Below are positions 6,946 to 15,462 of a stretch of 34,275 nucleotides of DNA, piece by piece. Each line of letters begins with the position of its first letter. Positions within the stretch are counted from its first letter, which is position 1. Under the pieces are notes generated by a model. The model had not been told where the DNA came from. It searched no databases and saw only the letters and a program-made list of their open reading frames with translations. Source of the DNA: Avibacterium endocarditidis (GTDB lineage Bacteria > Pseudomonadota > Gammaproteobacteria > Enterobacterales > Pasteurellaceae); contig NZ_PQVI01000013.1 of assembly GCF_002921145.1 (NCBI RefSeq), forward strand, positions 1 through 34,275, in the 5' to 3' direction. Made by a program: the position numbers and the translations under genes.

Positions 6946-8277
6946 TTACTTCGCTAAGCTCACTCGCACCCATAGCCCCGTTGGGAAGTGGCGGCTGTCG
7001 CGTAGCTCAATTTTTCCGCCGTAGTTTTGGACGATTTGCTGGGCGATGGCAAGCCCTAATCCTGATCCCATTTGGTCTGAGCCAAGTATGCGATAGAACG
7101 GGTCGAACACGCGTTGGCGTTCCGCTGTAGGAATGCCGTTGCCGTTATCTTCCACATTCAAAATTAAATGCTCTGCCGTATCTTCCGCCCAAAGGTCAAT
7201 GCGGCTGCCCGTTGGCGTGTAGCGAATGGCGTTATCTACAAGGGTTTTGATTAAAAGATAAAGTTCCGTTTCGTTGCCTTGAAAGAAAATTGGTTGAGGC
7301 GATTCCACGCCTAAATCTTGTTGTTTTTGTTCGGCGAGGGGGTATAAATCGGCGATCACTTGGCTAAATACTGATTGAATGGCACATAAAGTGCGGCTCG
7401 TTTTTTCGCCGTTTTGCATTCGTGCTAAGGAAAGTAATTGCTCCAAAAGATGGCGGCTGCGTTGAATGCTTTGATTGAGCTGTGCCACTTGCTGAGCGGT
7501 TTCCGTCGGTAACGGGTGCTGGGCGAGGCGTTCCGCCTGTAAGGAAATCACGGTCATTGGGCTACGCAATTCGTGCGAGGCATCGGCGATAAAGCGTTTT
7601 TGCTGTTGAATGAAACGATCCGTGCGTGCTAAAAATTGGTTGATCGCCAACACGAAGCCCGTAATTTCATTGGGCAAATGGTTTGTCGGCAAGGGGGTGA
7701 GATCTTGCTGAGAACGTTGTAGCACTTTTTGCGAAAGCCGTTCGATGGGTTGCATTGTTTGGCGGGTGATCACATAAATCAGCACGGCGATAAGGGGCAA
7801 AATCAGCATAAAGGGGAGAAAATTCGCCAGTGCGGCGTGAATGGCTAAATCTTCGCGGTATTCATTTTCTTGTAGCACCACGATAACGCCTTGAGGCACG
7901 GTGCGAAGATAGCCGCGATACAATTCGCCCGCGTTTTTTAGGTCATAATGAAAGGAATTTTTTTGTTATTCAATACCGCATAATGCCCTTTTTTTCGTGC
8001 GAAGGTGTAAAAATCATTTTGTGGATTTTCAGGCAATTTGAGCTGATCCGTAGGTTTATCCTTTGCAATAAAGTAAACCGCGATGCCGTTTTCATTGTAT
8101 TTTTCTTCGTGTGCAAAGTGCGGTGAAATATAGCTCGAAATTTGTTTTGAGCATTTCATCTTGCAGTTTGTGGGTTTGGTAATAGGTGTCGTAAAATGCC
8201 CAGCCACTGCCTAAAATCGCAACAATGACAACGGTCAAAATCAAGCTGAAACTGAGCCTTGCTTTTATGGAACGCAT
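6946..8277 (-). CDS. qseC: QseC-like sensor histidine kinase (two frameshifts)
   Basis: Inner-membrane sensor kinase partner of QseB. After correction it is 443 residues: an N-terminal membrane helix (FSLILTVVIVAILGSGWAFY), a periplasmic sensor region, a second helix (LPFMLILPLIAVLIYVI), HAMP-like linker, H-box ADASHELRSPMTV (His near residue 233), N-box LVDNAIRYTPTGS, G1 EDNGNGIP, F-box VFDPFYR and G2 GSGLGLAI. Two breaks interrupt it: one extra A in the run at 8145-8148 and one missing A in the A7 run at 7958-7964. They cancel, and the middle segment reads well in the third frame. Its start overlaps the qseB stop by one base (TAATG). The assignment to QseC rather than another PmrB-like kinase rests on kinase family resemblance and operon type. 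Confidence 0.8.
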
Positions 8278-8945
8278 TATACCGCCTCCGTTTTCGCCAT
8301 TAGCCAGCCCACGCCTCGTACATTTTTTATTCGCTCTTTACCGAGTTTTTTCCGCAAGCTGTGAATAAGAAAATCAATGGCATTGCTCTCCACTTCTTCG
8401 CCCCACGCATAAATTTTGTCTTCTAGCTCCGCTCTGGAATGGATAATCCCCGCCCGCGTCATTAGCACTTGGAGCAAGGCAAATTCTTTGTTGGTCAGCG
8501 GAATGGCTTCGCCGTTCACTTCCACTTGGTGGGTGGTGGGGTCAAGGCTCATATCACCATTGATTACTTTCGGCGAGCTTTGTCCGTAATGGCGGCGTAA
8601 AATGGCACGAATGCGGGCTTGTAACTCGTTCATATCAAAGGGTTTGATTAAATAATCATCTGCCCCACCGTCCAGCCCCGCTAAACGGCTGTCTATGTCA
8701 TCGCGGGCGGTAACGATTAACACGGGCGTGGTGTTTTTCTGTTGGCGTAAGCGTTGCAATAACTGCAAGCCATCTTGCCCCGGTAACCCGAGATCTAACA
8801 AGACGAGATCATAGGTTTGCGTGATTAATGCCTGCTCGGCAGTGTTTCCGTTGTTCACCCAATCCACCGCATAATGGCTTTCTTTGAGGCTGTCCGCCAT
8901 TGCCTGTGCGATCATTTTGTCATCTTCCACTAATAAAATTCGCAT
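8277..8945 (-). CDS. qseB: QseB-like response regulator
   Basis: OmpR/PhoB-family response regulator, 222 residues. The receiver domain has the acidic pair Asp8-Asp9 (MRILLVEDD), phosphorylation site Asp51 (LVLLDLGLPG), Thr79 (LIVTARDD) and Lys101 (DYLIKPFD). The C-terminal winged helix covers about residues 125-220 (LTNKEFALLQVLMTRAG, DFLIHSLRKKLG, VRGVGWLM). I start at the ATG at 8945, where the family sequence begins, with a GAGG about 14 bases upstream; a TTG at 8972 would add nine unusual residues. It is coupled to qseC and separated from the PepSY gene by an attenuator-like hairpin. It probably binds the CTAAT direct repeats found at 9647-9662 and 6896-6911. Confidence 0.88.
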   Translation of the reverse strand: MRILLVEDDKMIAQAMADSLKESHYAVDWVNNGNTAEQALITQTYDLVLLDLGLPGQDGLQLLQRLRQQKNTTPVLIVTARDDIDSRLAGLDGGADDYLIKPFDMNELQARIRAILRRHYGQSSPKVINGDMSLDPTTHQVEVNGEAIPLTNKEFALLQVLMTRAGIIHSRAELEDKIYAWGEEVESNAIDFLIHSLRKKLGKERIKNVRGVGWLMAKTEAV

Positions 8946-8990
8946 TTTGGCATTTTGCCTCTTTGCCTCCAAAAAACCAAAAAACTAATA

Positions 8991-9020
8991 AAAAACAACC
9001 GCACTTTATCAATGCGGTTG
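8991..9020 (-). terminator. Uptake-signal hairpin between the PepSY gene and qseB
   Basis: Stem 8996-9003 with 9013-9020 (8 pairs), followed on the minus strand by T5-6. One arm contains the uptake signal AAGTGCGGT. It lies 24 bases after the PepSY stop and 46 before the qseB start, so it likely terminates part of the transcription and makes qseBC less abundant than the PepSY protein. Confidence 0.7.
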
Positions 9021-9043
9021 CTGAAGTCAAATCTCATTCGGTG

Positions 9044-9562
9044 TTAGAAACGCTCGCCCGTGTTGGCATCGAGGCGAAGTTTTTCGATTTTGCCATTCAC
9101 GATCATTTTAACTTGATACTGCGGGCGATCTTTTTTCACCTTAAATTCAATCTCTTTGATTTTTCCGCCCGTTTGCTGTTGGGCGATGTCCATTGCTTGG
9201 GTGAGTGAAATTTTCACCTCTTGCTGCAAACGCTGGCGTTTTTCAGCGTGTTCCGCTTTTTGCTCAGATTTTGATCCCAACACGTCCCCCGTTTTGGCAT
9301 CAATTTTAAATTCCTGCGTTTCGCTGTCTTTCAGCAATTTCACTTCATAGTAGAGATTGTCTTTCTTGTGCTTGAGTTCCACCTCGATCACTTTGCCGTC
9401 GAATTTGGATTTTGCCTGATCCATCGCTTGTTGTGCGGTGATGCTGGCTTGCTCAAAAATCGCGGTGTCTTTCAAGCTGTCCGCATAAGCCGTTCCCAAT
9501 GCCCCGAAGGTTACTGCACCGATTAAGGCGGTGGCTAAAAGTGTTTTGCGTAAGTTTTTCAT
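9044..9562 (-). CDS. Exported protein with two PepSY domains
   Basis: A 172-residue secreted or periplasmic protein. Residues 1-27 form a clear signal peptide (MKNLRKTLLATALIG, cleavage expected after AYA). Two PepSY-type repeats follow, each with a helix then strands ending in an Asp-ala-Thr/Asn-Gly turn: ITAQQAMDQAK to IDAKTGDVLGS, and ISLTQAMDIAQQQTGG to LDANTGERF. PepSY domains are known as inhibitors or regulators of proteases and as partners of sensor systems. The start has AAAGGAG. It heads the operon with qseB and qseC and has an operator for an OmpR-type regulator, so it may be both target and periplasmic modulator of the kinase. Other Pasteurellaceae carry ygiW in this place. Confidence 0.85.
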   Translation of the reverse strand: MKNLRKTLLATALIGAVTFGALGTAYADSLKDTAIFEQASITAQQAMDQAKSKFDGKVIEVELKHKKDNLYYEVKLLKDSETQEFKIDAKTGDVLGSKSEQKAEHAEKRQRLQQEVKISLTQAMDIAQQQTGGKIKEIEFKVKKDRPQYQVKMIVNGKIEKLRLDANTGERF

Positions 9563-9630
9563 TGTTATACTCCTTTGTTAATCATTAAAATTCATCGTAG
9601 GTTGCTGTTCGCTTCCTTAGCGACGGGAGC

Positions 9631-9662
9631 ATTATAAAAAGCTAAAATTAGCACAAAATTAG
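9631..9662 (-). promoter_or_regulatory. QseB-type operator and promoter of the PepSY-qseBC operon
   Basis: On the minus strand two GCTAATTTT half-sites (CTAAT cores at 9658-9662 and 9647-9651, spaced 11 bases) stand 10 bases before a perfect TATAAT (9631-9636). There is no good -35, as expected for an activator-dependent promoter. The arrangement equals that at 6880-6911 base for base in spacing. Transcription would start near 9624, about 60 bases before the PepSY ATG. Confidence 0.7.
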
Positions 9663-9705
9663 CAAACACATTTTTTTGAAAAAATTGCACCGCTCGCAGA
9701 AGCCT

Positions 9706-10650
9706 TTAATTCACTTCCTTAATACGTAGCTCTCGCGGCACTTCAAACACGGTGTTTTCTTCACAGCCTTGTAGCTCTTCCACTTGGGTTACGCCTAGTT
9801 CTTTGAGGCGGTTCACCACCGATTGCACCAGCACTTCAGGGGCAGAAGCGCCTGCAGTAATGCCAATCGTAGAAACATTGTTCAGCCAAGCTTCTTCAAT
9901 GTCATTAGCATCATCGATCAATTTCGCGGTAACGCCCATTCGGGTGGCAAGCTCTGCCAAGCGGTTTGAGTTTGAGGAATTTTTCGATCCCACAACGATC
10001 ACCAAATCCGCTTGCTCTGCCAGCTCCCGCACCGCTTGCTGGCGGTTGGTGGTGGCATAGCAAATATCATTTTTACGCGGCCCCTGAATGGCTGGATATT
10101 TCGCTTTTAACGCTGCGATCACCTCGCTAGTGTCATCAATAGACAGGGTGGTTTGCGTCATAAAGGTGATGTCGTCCTCTTTGCTCAAAGCCAGTTTGGC
10201 GATGTCTTCCACATCTTCCACCAAATAGATCCCGCCCTCCGCGTTATCATATTGCCCCATTGTGCCTTCCACTTCGGGGTGTCCTTCGTGTCCGATTAAC
10301 ACGGCTTTTGTGCCTTTGCGACTGGCTCGAGCCACTTGCATATGCACTTTGGTAACCAGCGGGCAGGTGGCATCAAACACTTTTAACTCGCGTTTTTTCG
10401 CTTCTTGACGCACCGCTTGGGAAACGCCGTGAGCGGAAAAGATCACAATCGCCCCATCTGGCACTTCGTCTAATTCTTCTACGAACACCGCACCACGCTC
10501 ACGCAAACCATTGACCACAAAGCGATTATGCACCACTTCGTGGCGAACATAGATCGGTGAACCGTGAATTTCTAAGGCTAATTCCACAATGCTAATGGCA
10601 CGATCTACGCCCGCACAGAAACCACGGGGGTTGGCTAAAATAATTTTCAC
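9706..10650 (-). CDS. ispH: 4-hydroxy-3-methylbut-2-enyl diphosphate reductase
   Basis: Final step of the MEP isoprenoid pathway: reduces HMBPP to IPP and DMAPP, using a [4Fe-4S] cluster. The 314-residue protein has the three cluster cysteines in [12 protein letters not shown] (Cys12), [10 protein letters not shown] (near 96) and [11 protein letters not shown] (near 197). It also has the conserved [23 protein letters not shown] and [12 protein letters not shown] segments. The start is a GTG at 10650 that overlaps the lspA stop (GTGA), placing it in the lspA-ispH operon. In E. coli fkpB lies between the two genes; it is absent here. No frame problem is seen. Confidence 0.97.
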   Translation of the reverse strand: MKIILANPRGFCAGVDRAISIVELALEIHGSPIYVRHEVVHNRFVVNGLRERGAVFVEELDEVPDGAIVIFSAHGVSQAVRQEAKKRELKVFDATCPLVTKVHMQVARASRKGTKAVLIGHEGHPEVEGTMGQYDNAEGGIYLVEDVEDIAKLALSKEDDITFMTQTTLSIDDTSEVIAALKAKYPAIQGPRKNDICYATTNRQQAVRELAEQADLVIVVGSKNSSNSNRLAELATRMGVTAKLIDDANDIEEAWLNNVSTIGITAGASAPEVLVQSVVNRLKELGVTQVEELQGCEENTVFEVPRELRIKEVN

Positions 10651-11141
10651 TTGGCTTTCTCCGTTTTCTTCTCGCCATTTTTTATTGCGTCAATGGCAAG
10701 CAATGCCGCCCCAATACAAATGGCAATATCTGCCACGTTAAACACGGGATAATGCCATTGTTGCCAATAAAAATCGAAAAAATCCACTACAAAGCCGTGG
10801 TAAGCCCGATCTGCCATATTGGCTAACGCACCACCAATAATTAGAGCATAGGCACTATTTTGTAAGCGTTGGCTTGCTTTATTTTGGGCTAAAAATACGC
10901 AAAGCATTGCGGAAATGCCGATAGCAAGCAAAATAAAAAACATTTTTTGCCAGCCTGAATGATCCGCTAAAAAGCTAAAGGCTGCCCCATAGTTGCGGAC
11001 ATAGGTGAGGTTAAAAATAGGCAAAATTTGCACGCTGTCATACAGGGCAAAATGGCTCACAACGGCATATTTACTCAATAAATCGATGCCAAAAACCACC
11101 GCACTTAGCCAAAGGAACGCAAGTCCTGATTTTTTTAACAT
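10647..11141 (-). CDS. lspA: Lipoprotein signal peptidase (signal peptidase II)
   Basis: Inner-membrane aspartyl protease that removes lipoprotein signal peptides after lipidation. The 164-residue protein has four hydrophobic segments and the two catalytic-aspartate motifs: [18 protein letters not shown] and [11 protein letters not shown]. The N-terminal DLLSKYAV and the [16 protein letters not shown] segment are also family marks. I take the ATG at 11141 ([11 protein letters not shown]), which has AGGA six bases upstream, in place of a TTG seven codons earlier. The stop overlaps the ispH start by four bases. About 195 bases, including a uptake-signal terminator and a repeat, separate it from ileS. 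Confidence 0.95.
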   Translation of the reverse strand: MLKKSGLAFLWLSAVVFGIDLLSKYAVVSHFALYDSVQILPIFNLTYVRNYGAAFSFLADHSGWQKMFFILLAIGISAMLCVFLAQNKASQRLQNSAYALIIGGALANMADRAYHGFVVDFFDFYWQQWHYPVFNVADIAICIGAALLAIDAIKNGEKKTEKAK

Positions 11142-11202
11142 TGGGTATCCTGTTTTTATCAAGCGAATGTTTTTATCGCTACAATTCGCTATTTATTAAT
11201 AC

Positions 11203-11248
11203 GGGCGAACACATAGGTTCGCCCCTACACAACACATAGGTTCGTCCC
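11203..11248. repeat. Tandem partial repeat with hairpin, lspA-ileS gap
   Basis: GGGCGAAC (11203-11210) and GTTCGCCC (11217-11224) form a perfect 8-pair hairpin with a 6-base loop. The unit CACATAGGTTCG(C/T)CCC occurs twice, at 11210-11225 and 11233-11248, a 23-base period. It looks like a dispersed intergenic repeat; its copies elsewhere cannot be seen here. Confidence 0.55.
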
Positions 11249-11284
11249 GACAAATAGCTATAACAAAAAGCGTGCGAAAAAAGC

Positions 11285-11318
11285 ACCGCACTTTGTTATT
11301 TTGCAGACAAAGTGCGGT
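11285..11318 (-). terminator. ileS terminator built from inverted uptake signals
   Basis: Perfect 12-pair stem (11285-11296 with 11307-11318, loop of 10) containing ACCGCACTT and AAGTGCGGT. On the minus strand it is followed by GCTTTTTT. It lies 18 bases after the ileS stop. Confidence 0.85.
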
Positions 11319-11336
11319 CGGATTTTTTGACGTTTT

Positions 11337-14158
11337 TTACGCGAAATGTCTGACTTCGCCCTCGCCGTCCACGTTTTCCACACAACGAGAACAAAGCGTT
11401 GGGTGGGCGGCGTTTTGTCCGATGGTGTCGGAATAATGCCAGCAACGCGGACATTTTTCGTTGGCAGAACGCACCACTTTCACTTTAAAGCCGTCCACTT
11501 CACCATCCTCAACATCAGCTTCGGCAAGTGGTTTCACTTCGGCTTTTGAGGTAATCAGCACAAAGCGTAATTCATCGCCTAATTGAGATAAAATCTTCGC
11601 GTATTCTTCGTTTGCGTAAAGGGTAACTTCCGCTTCCAATGCCGCACCAATGACTTTATCCGCACGGGCTTGCTCTAATACGCGATTAACTTCATCTCGC
11701 AGTTTTAACACTTGTTGCCAGTAAGCGTCACTCATTGTTTCATCAGCGTTCAATGGGAATAATCCCTTGTAGAACTCTTCGGTAAACACAAATTCCGCAC
11801 GCTCACCAGGGATATATTGCCAAATTTCATCAGCGGTAAAGGATAAAATTGGGGCAATCCAACGCACGAGGGCTTCGGCAATATGCCACAACGCGGTTTG
11901 ACAGCTACGGCGTGCGAGGCTGTCCGCTTTGGTGGTGTATTGGCGATCTTTGATAATATCTAAATAGAACGATCCCATTTCGATCGAGCAGAATTTCATC
12001 AAACGCTGAACCACCGCGTGGAATTGATAATTATCATAAGCTTCTTGGATCTCTTTTTGTGCATTCAAGGCACAGTCCACCGCCCAACGATCGAGTACGA
12101 TCATCTCTTCTGGTTTAACTAAATCGCGTTTTGGATCAAAGCCATTTAGGTTCGCCAAAAGGAAACGCGCCGTGTTACGAATACGGCGATAGCTGTCTGC
12201 CGCACGTTTGAGGATTTCATCAGAAACCGACATTTCCCCTGTGTAATCGGTGGAAGCCACCCATAAACGTAAAATATCGCCGCCGAATTTGTCCATTACC
12301 TCTTGCGGTGTAACAATGTTGCCGATGGATTTTGACATTTTACGCCCTTGTCCGTCTACCGTAAAACCGTGCGTAAGTACTTGTTTATACGGGGCTTTAT
12401 TGTCTGTTGCGGTGGAAAGCATTAAGGACGACATAAACCAACCGCGATGTTGATCTGAGCCTTCCAAATACATATCTGGCTCTTTGCCGTTAAACTCTGG
12501 GCGAACTTTTACGACAGAATTATAGGTTGATCCTGAATCGAACCACACATCAAGGGTGTCTGGTACTTTTTTGTAATCTTTCGCTTCTTCGCCAAGCAAT
12601 TCCGCAGGATCGAGATCCCACCACGCTTGAATGCCCGCTTGCTCTACGCGTTTTGCCACTTCTTCGATTAACTCCAACGAACGCGGGTGTAGCTCTTCCG
12701 TGTCTTTATGAATAAACAGGGCGATCGGCACATTCCAAGTACGCTGACGGGAAATACACCAGTCTGGACGGTTTTCTACCATTTTTTCAATGCGTGCTTG
12801 ACCCCAATCTGGGATCCAACGCACTTTTTTGATTTCCTCTAACGCCTGTTTGCGTAAACCGTTGGTTTCCATTCCGATAAACCATTGTGGTGTGGCACGG
12901 AAAATAATTGGTGTTTTGTGTCGCCAGCAATGCGGGTAGCTGTGGCGAATTTTTTGTACTTTTAACAGATTGCCTTTTTTCAATGAGTTTTTTCAATCAC
13001 TAAGTCGTTACTTTCAAAGACTTTTTTGCCCGCGAAGAATGGTGTGTTGTCATTAAAGACACCTGCGTCAGTAATTAAATTCGCCATTTCTAAGCCGTAT
13101 TTTTGTCCGACAATATAGTCGTCCTGACCGTGATCGGGAGCGGTATGCACTAAGCCCGTACCGCCGTCAGTGGTAACGTGATCACCCAAAATTACAGGCA
13201 CGCTATACTCATAGAATGGGTGGTTAAAGCGGAGCAATTCTAAATCCGCCCCTTTGGCTGAACCTAGCACTTTCACATTTTCTTCACCAAGGGCTTTTTG
13301 CACGCTTTCCACCAATTCTTTAGCTAAGATCAAGCGTTTATCGCCAAATTGCAGCAGTTGGTAATCTAAATCCGCATTCACCGCAATCGCACGGTTTGAT
13401 GGCAACGTCCAAGGGGTGGTTGTCCAAATTACAGCGAAAATTTCACCACTACCCGTTTCTGTTAAATTGAATTGATTTAACACCGCACTTTCATCAACGG
13501 CAGGGAATGCCACATAGATTGACGGCGAGGTTTTGTCTTCGTATTCCACTTCCGCTTCAGACAGCGAAGAAGCACAATCCAAGCACCAATGCACGGGCTT
13601 ATAGCCTTTGTATAAATGGTTGTTTTCCACCACTTTGGCAAGGGTGCGAATGATATTCGCTTCGGTGTCATAATTCATTGTTAAATAAGGATTATCCCAA
13701 TCCCCTAACACGCCCAAGCGGATAAAATCTTTCTTTTGCCCTTCCACTTGCTCGCGTGCATAGTTACGACATTCTTCGCGGAATTGTGCCGCAGAAATTT
13801 TGTCCCCTGGTTTTCCCACTAAGCCTTCTACTTTCAATTCAATCGGCAAACCGTGGCAGTCCCAGCCCGGGATATAAGGGCTGTCAAAGCCCGCTGCGGT
13901 TTTAGATTTAATAATAATGTCTTTTAAAATTTTATTTACAGCGTGTCCAATGTGAATTGAGCCGTTGGCGTAAGGAGGGCCATCGTGCAGAATAAAGGAT
14001 TTTTTCCCCTGTGCTGCTTGTCTGATTTTGTCGTAAAGTTTTTTCTCATACCAATTTTTAAGCATTACTGGCTCGCGTTTCGCCAGATCGCCACGCATTG
14101 GAAACCCTGTCGCAGGCAGGTTAAGCGTGTTTTTGTAATCTACATTTTCATTCGACAT
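11337..14158 (-). CDS. ileS: Isoleucyl-tRNA synthetase (two close frameshifts)
   Basis: Class I aminoacyl-tRNA synthetase charging tRNA-Ile in the cytoplasm. The HIGH-type motif is [16 protein letters not shown] near residue 58-73; the KMSKS loop is [12 protein letters not shown]; the CP1 editing domain lies between them ([17 protein letters not shown] is near its end). The C-terminal zinc knuckle is CPRCWHYSD with CSRC. As read, the frame stops at 12980 and resumes near 12983. One extra A in each of the runs at 12988-12993 and 12975-12980 explains this and restores VIEKLIEKGNLLKV. The corrected 2820 bases give 939 residues, matching family length (938-941). An essential gene cannot be broken, so these are sequence errors. 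Order ribF-ileS-lspA-ispH is conserved. Confidence 0.95.
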
Positions 14159-14282
14159 TTGTTTTTTCCACGTTGTATAAAAATAAAATCTTGCATTGAA
14201 TGCACAATAACCTTGGCATTATACGCATAAATAGCCAAATGTTAAAGAATGGGGGCTGGGAATTGTTATTCAATCCCTGATT

Positions 14283-14320
14283 AGTGCGGTGCTTTTTTTT
14301 GGAAACTTTTTTACCGCACT
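14283..14320. repeat. Inverted uptake-signal pair after ribF
   Basis: AGTGCGGT (14283-14290) and ACCGCACT (14313-14320) are inverted around a 22-base loop, directly abutting the ribF stop. No T-run follows on the minus strand, so terminator function is doubtful. The rest of the 14159-14320 gap contains only the ileS ribosome site region. Confidence 0.55.
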
Positions 14321-15277
14321 TTAAGCCATTGAGCTCGTTCTTTTGGCTTGGCTAAAATAATCCTTTGCCACTTCCACATCTTTGGCAATTTGCTCTTTTA
14401 ACGCATCAAAAGAAGGGAATTTCACCTCATCACGGATTTTATCACAGAGTTCCACTTGCAAGGGTTGCCCATAAATATCTTGTTTAAAATCAAACAGATG
14501 AACTTCAAGTAATTGCTTCACACCATTAATGGTCGGGCGGCGACCAATATTTGCTACACCCTCATATTCCGTGCCATCAGGCAATTTGGCTCGCACGGCA
14601 TACACGCCTTTCACAGGGTTCACTTGGCGTTGCAGACGAATATTTGCCGTTGGAAAACCGATGGTTCGCCCTAATTTATTGCCTTGCACCACGCGCCCAT
14701 AAATGCAATAAGGCTTGCCTAAAAGCTGCTCGGCAAGGGCTAAATTATCATCAGCTAAGGCTTGACGGATCGCTGTGCTGCTAATGCGTTGTTCATTTAA
14801 ACGAAAACTACAATTATCTTCCACCGCAAAACCGTATTTCTTCCCCGCTTGTTGTAATAGCGCAAAATCCCCTGTACGCCCTGCGCCAAAACGGAAATCA
14901 TCGCCAATGCTTAAGAATTTCACATTGAGTTTCTGCACCAAGCATTGTTCAATAAATTGTTGCGCAGAAAGCTGAGCAAAAGTGCGGTCAAATTTGATGC
15001 GAATAACATAATCCACGCCCAAATCTGCCAACGCACTTAATTTATCGCGCAGCCGCATTAAGCGCGGCGGTGCGTTGTCGCCCATAAAATATTCGCTCGG
15101 CTGGGGTTCAAAAAGCATCACAACCATGGGCAAAGAAAGCGCACTTGCTTTTTCACGCAAATGACGCAACACCGCTTGATGCCCTAAATGCACGCCATCA
15201 AAATTCCCAATGGTTAAGGCACAGCCTTGTTGCTGAAAAATAGCGGGCAGTTGTTTTAACCCTTGAATTAATTGCAT
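14321..15277 (-). CDS. ribF: Bifunctional riboflavin kinase / FAD synthetase
   Basis: Makes FMN from riboflavin and then FAD, in the cytoplasm. The 318-residue protein has the N-terminal FMN adenylyltransferase domain with TIGNFDGVHLGHQAVL (nucleotidyltransferase HxGH-like signature) and ISSTAIRQAL. The C-terminal flavokinase domain is marked by GRTIGFPTANI, KGVYAVRAKL and GVANIGRRPTI. The ATG at 15277 overlaps (TAATG) the stop of a ten-codon minicistron (15277-15309), which may couple its translation. It precedes ileS, as in most gamma-proteobacteria. The frame is intact. Confidence 0.96.
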   Translation of the reverse strand: MQLIQGLKQLPAIFQQQGCALTIGNFDGVHLGHQAVLRHLREKASALSLPMVVMLFEPQPSEYFMGDNAPPRLMRLRDKLSALADLGVDYVIRIKFDRTFAQLSAQQFIEQCLVQKLNVKFLSIGDDFRFGAGRTGDFALLQQAGKKYGFAVEDNCSFRLNEQRISSTAIRQALADDNLALAEQLLGKPYCIYGRVVQGNKLGRTIGFPTANIRLQRQVNPVKGVYAVRAKLPDGTEYEGVANIGRRPTINGVKQLLEVHLFDFKQDIYGQPLQVELCDKIRDEVKFPSFDALKEQIAKDVEVAKDYFSQAKRTSSMA

Positions 15278-15360
15278 TAATCTATTCCGTTACGACCTTT
15301 TTTAATCATCACACCATACACACCGTATGGCGTTTGTTTATCTCAGCCACGCGGTGGCTA
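15277..15360 (-). other. Minicistron and paired hairpins before ribF
   Basis: The mnmE-ribF gap (15278-15462) holds two perfect hairpins: 15345-15350 with 15354-15359 (loop of 3), and 15314-15319 with 15325-15330 (loop of 5). After them a ten-codon frame (MIKKGRNGID, 15309-15277) ends in a stop that overlaps the ribF ATG. The flanking frame stays open a little further upstream (PYGVYGV). The compact symmetry suggests a dispersed repeat or a leader controlling ribF. No RFN (FMN) riboswitch features are seen. An uptake signal lies near 15436. Confidence 0.4.
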
Positions 15361-15462
15361 GTAAGAATAAATGCGAGCTTGTCGCGTTAATGTTTATTTT
15401 GCAATGTCAATCTCATCATAAAAAATCAATAAAATGACACCGCACTTTTATTTTCTACTGAT

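Noticed and set aside
7938-8207. Separate 89-residue gene inside qseC
   Set aside because: It is the middle piece of qseC in a shifted frame; joining the three pieces gives a normal kinase.
15278-15462. FMN (RFN) riboswitch for ribF
   Set aside because: The conserved RFN core segments are absent; only short hairpins are present.
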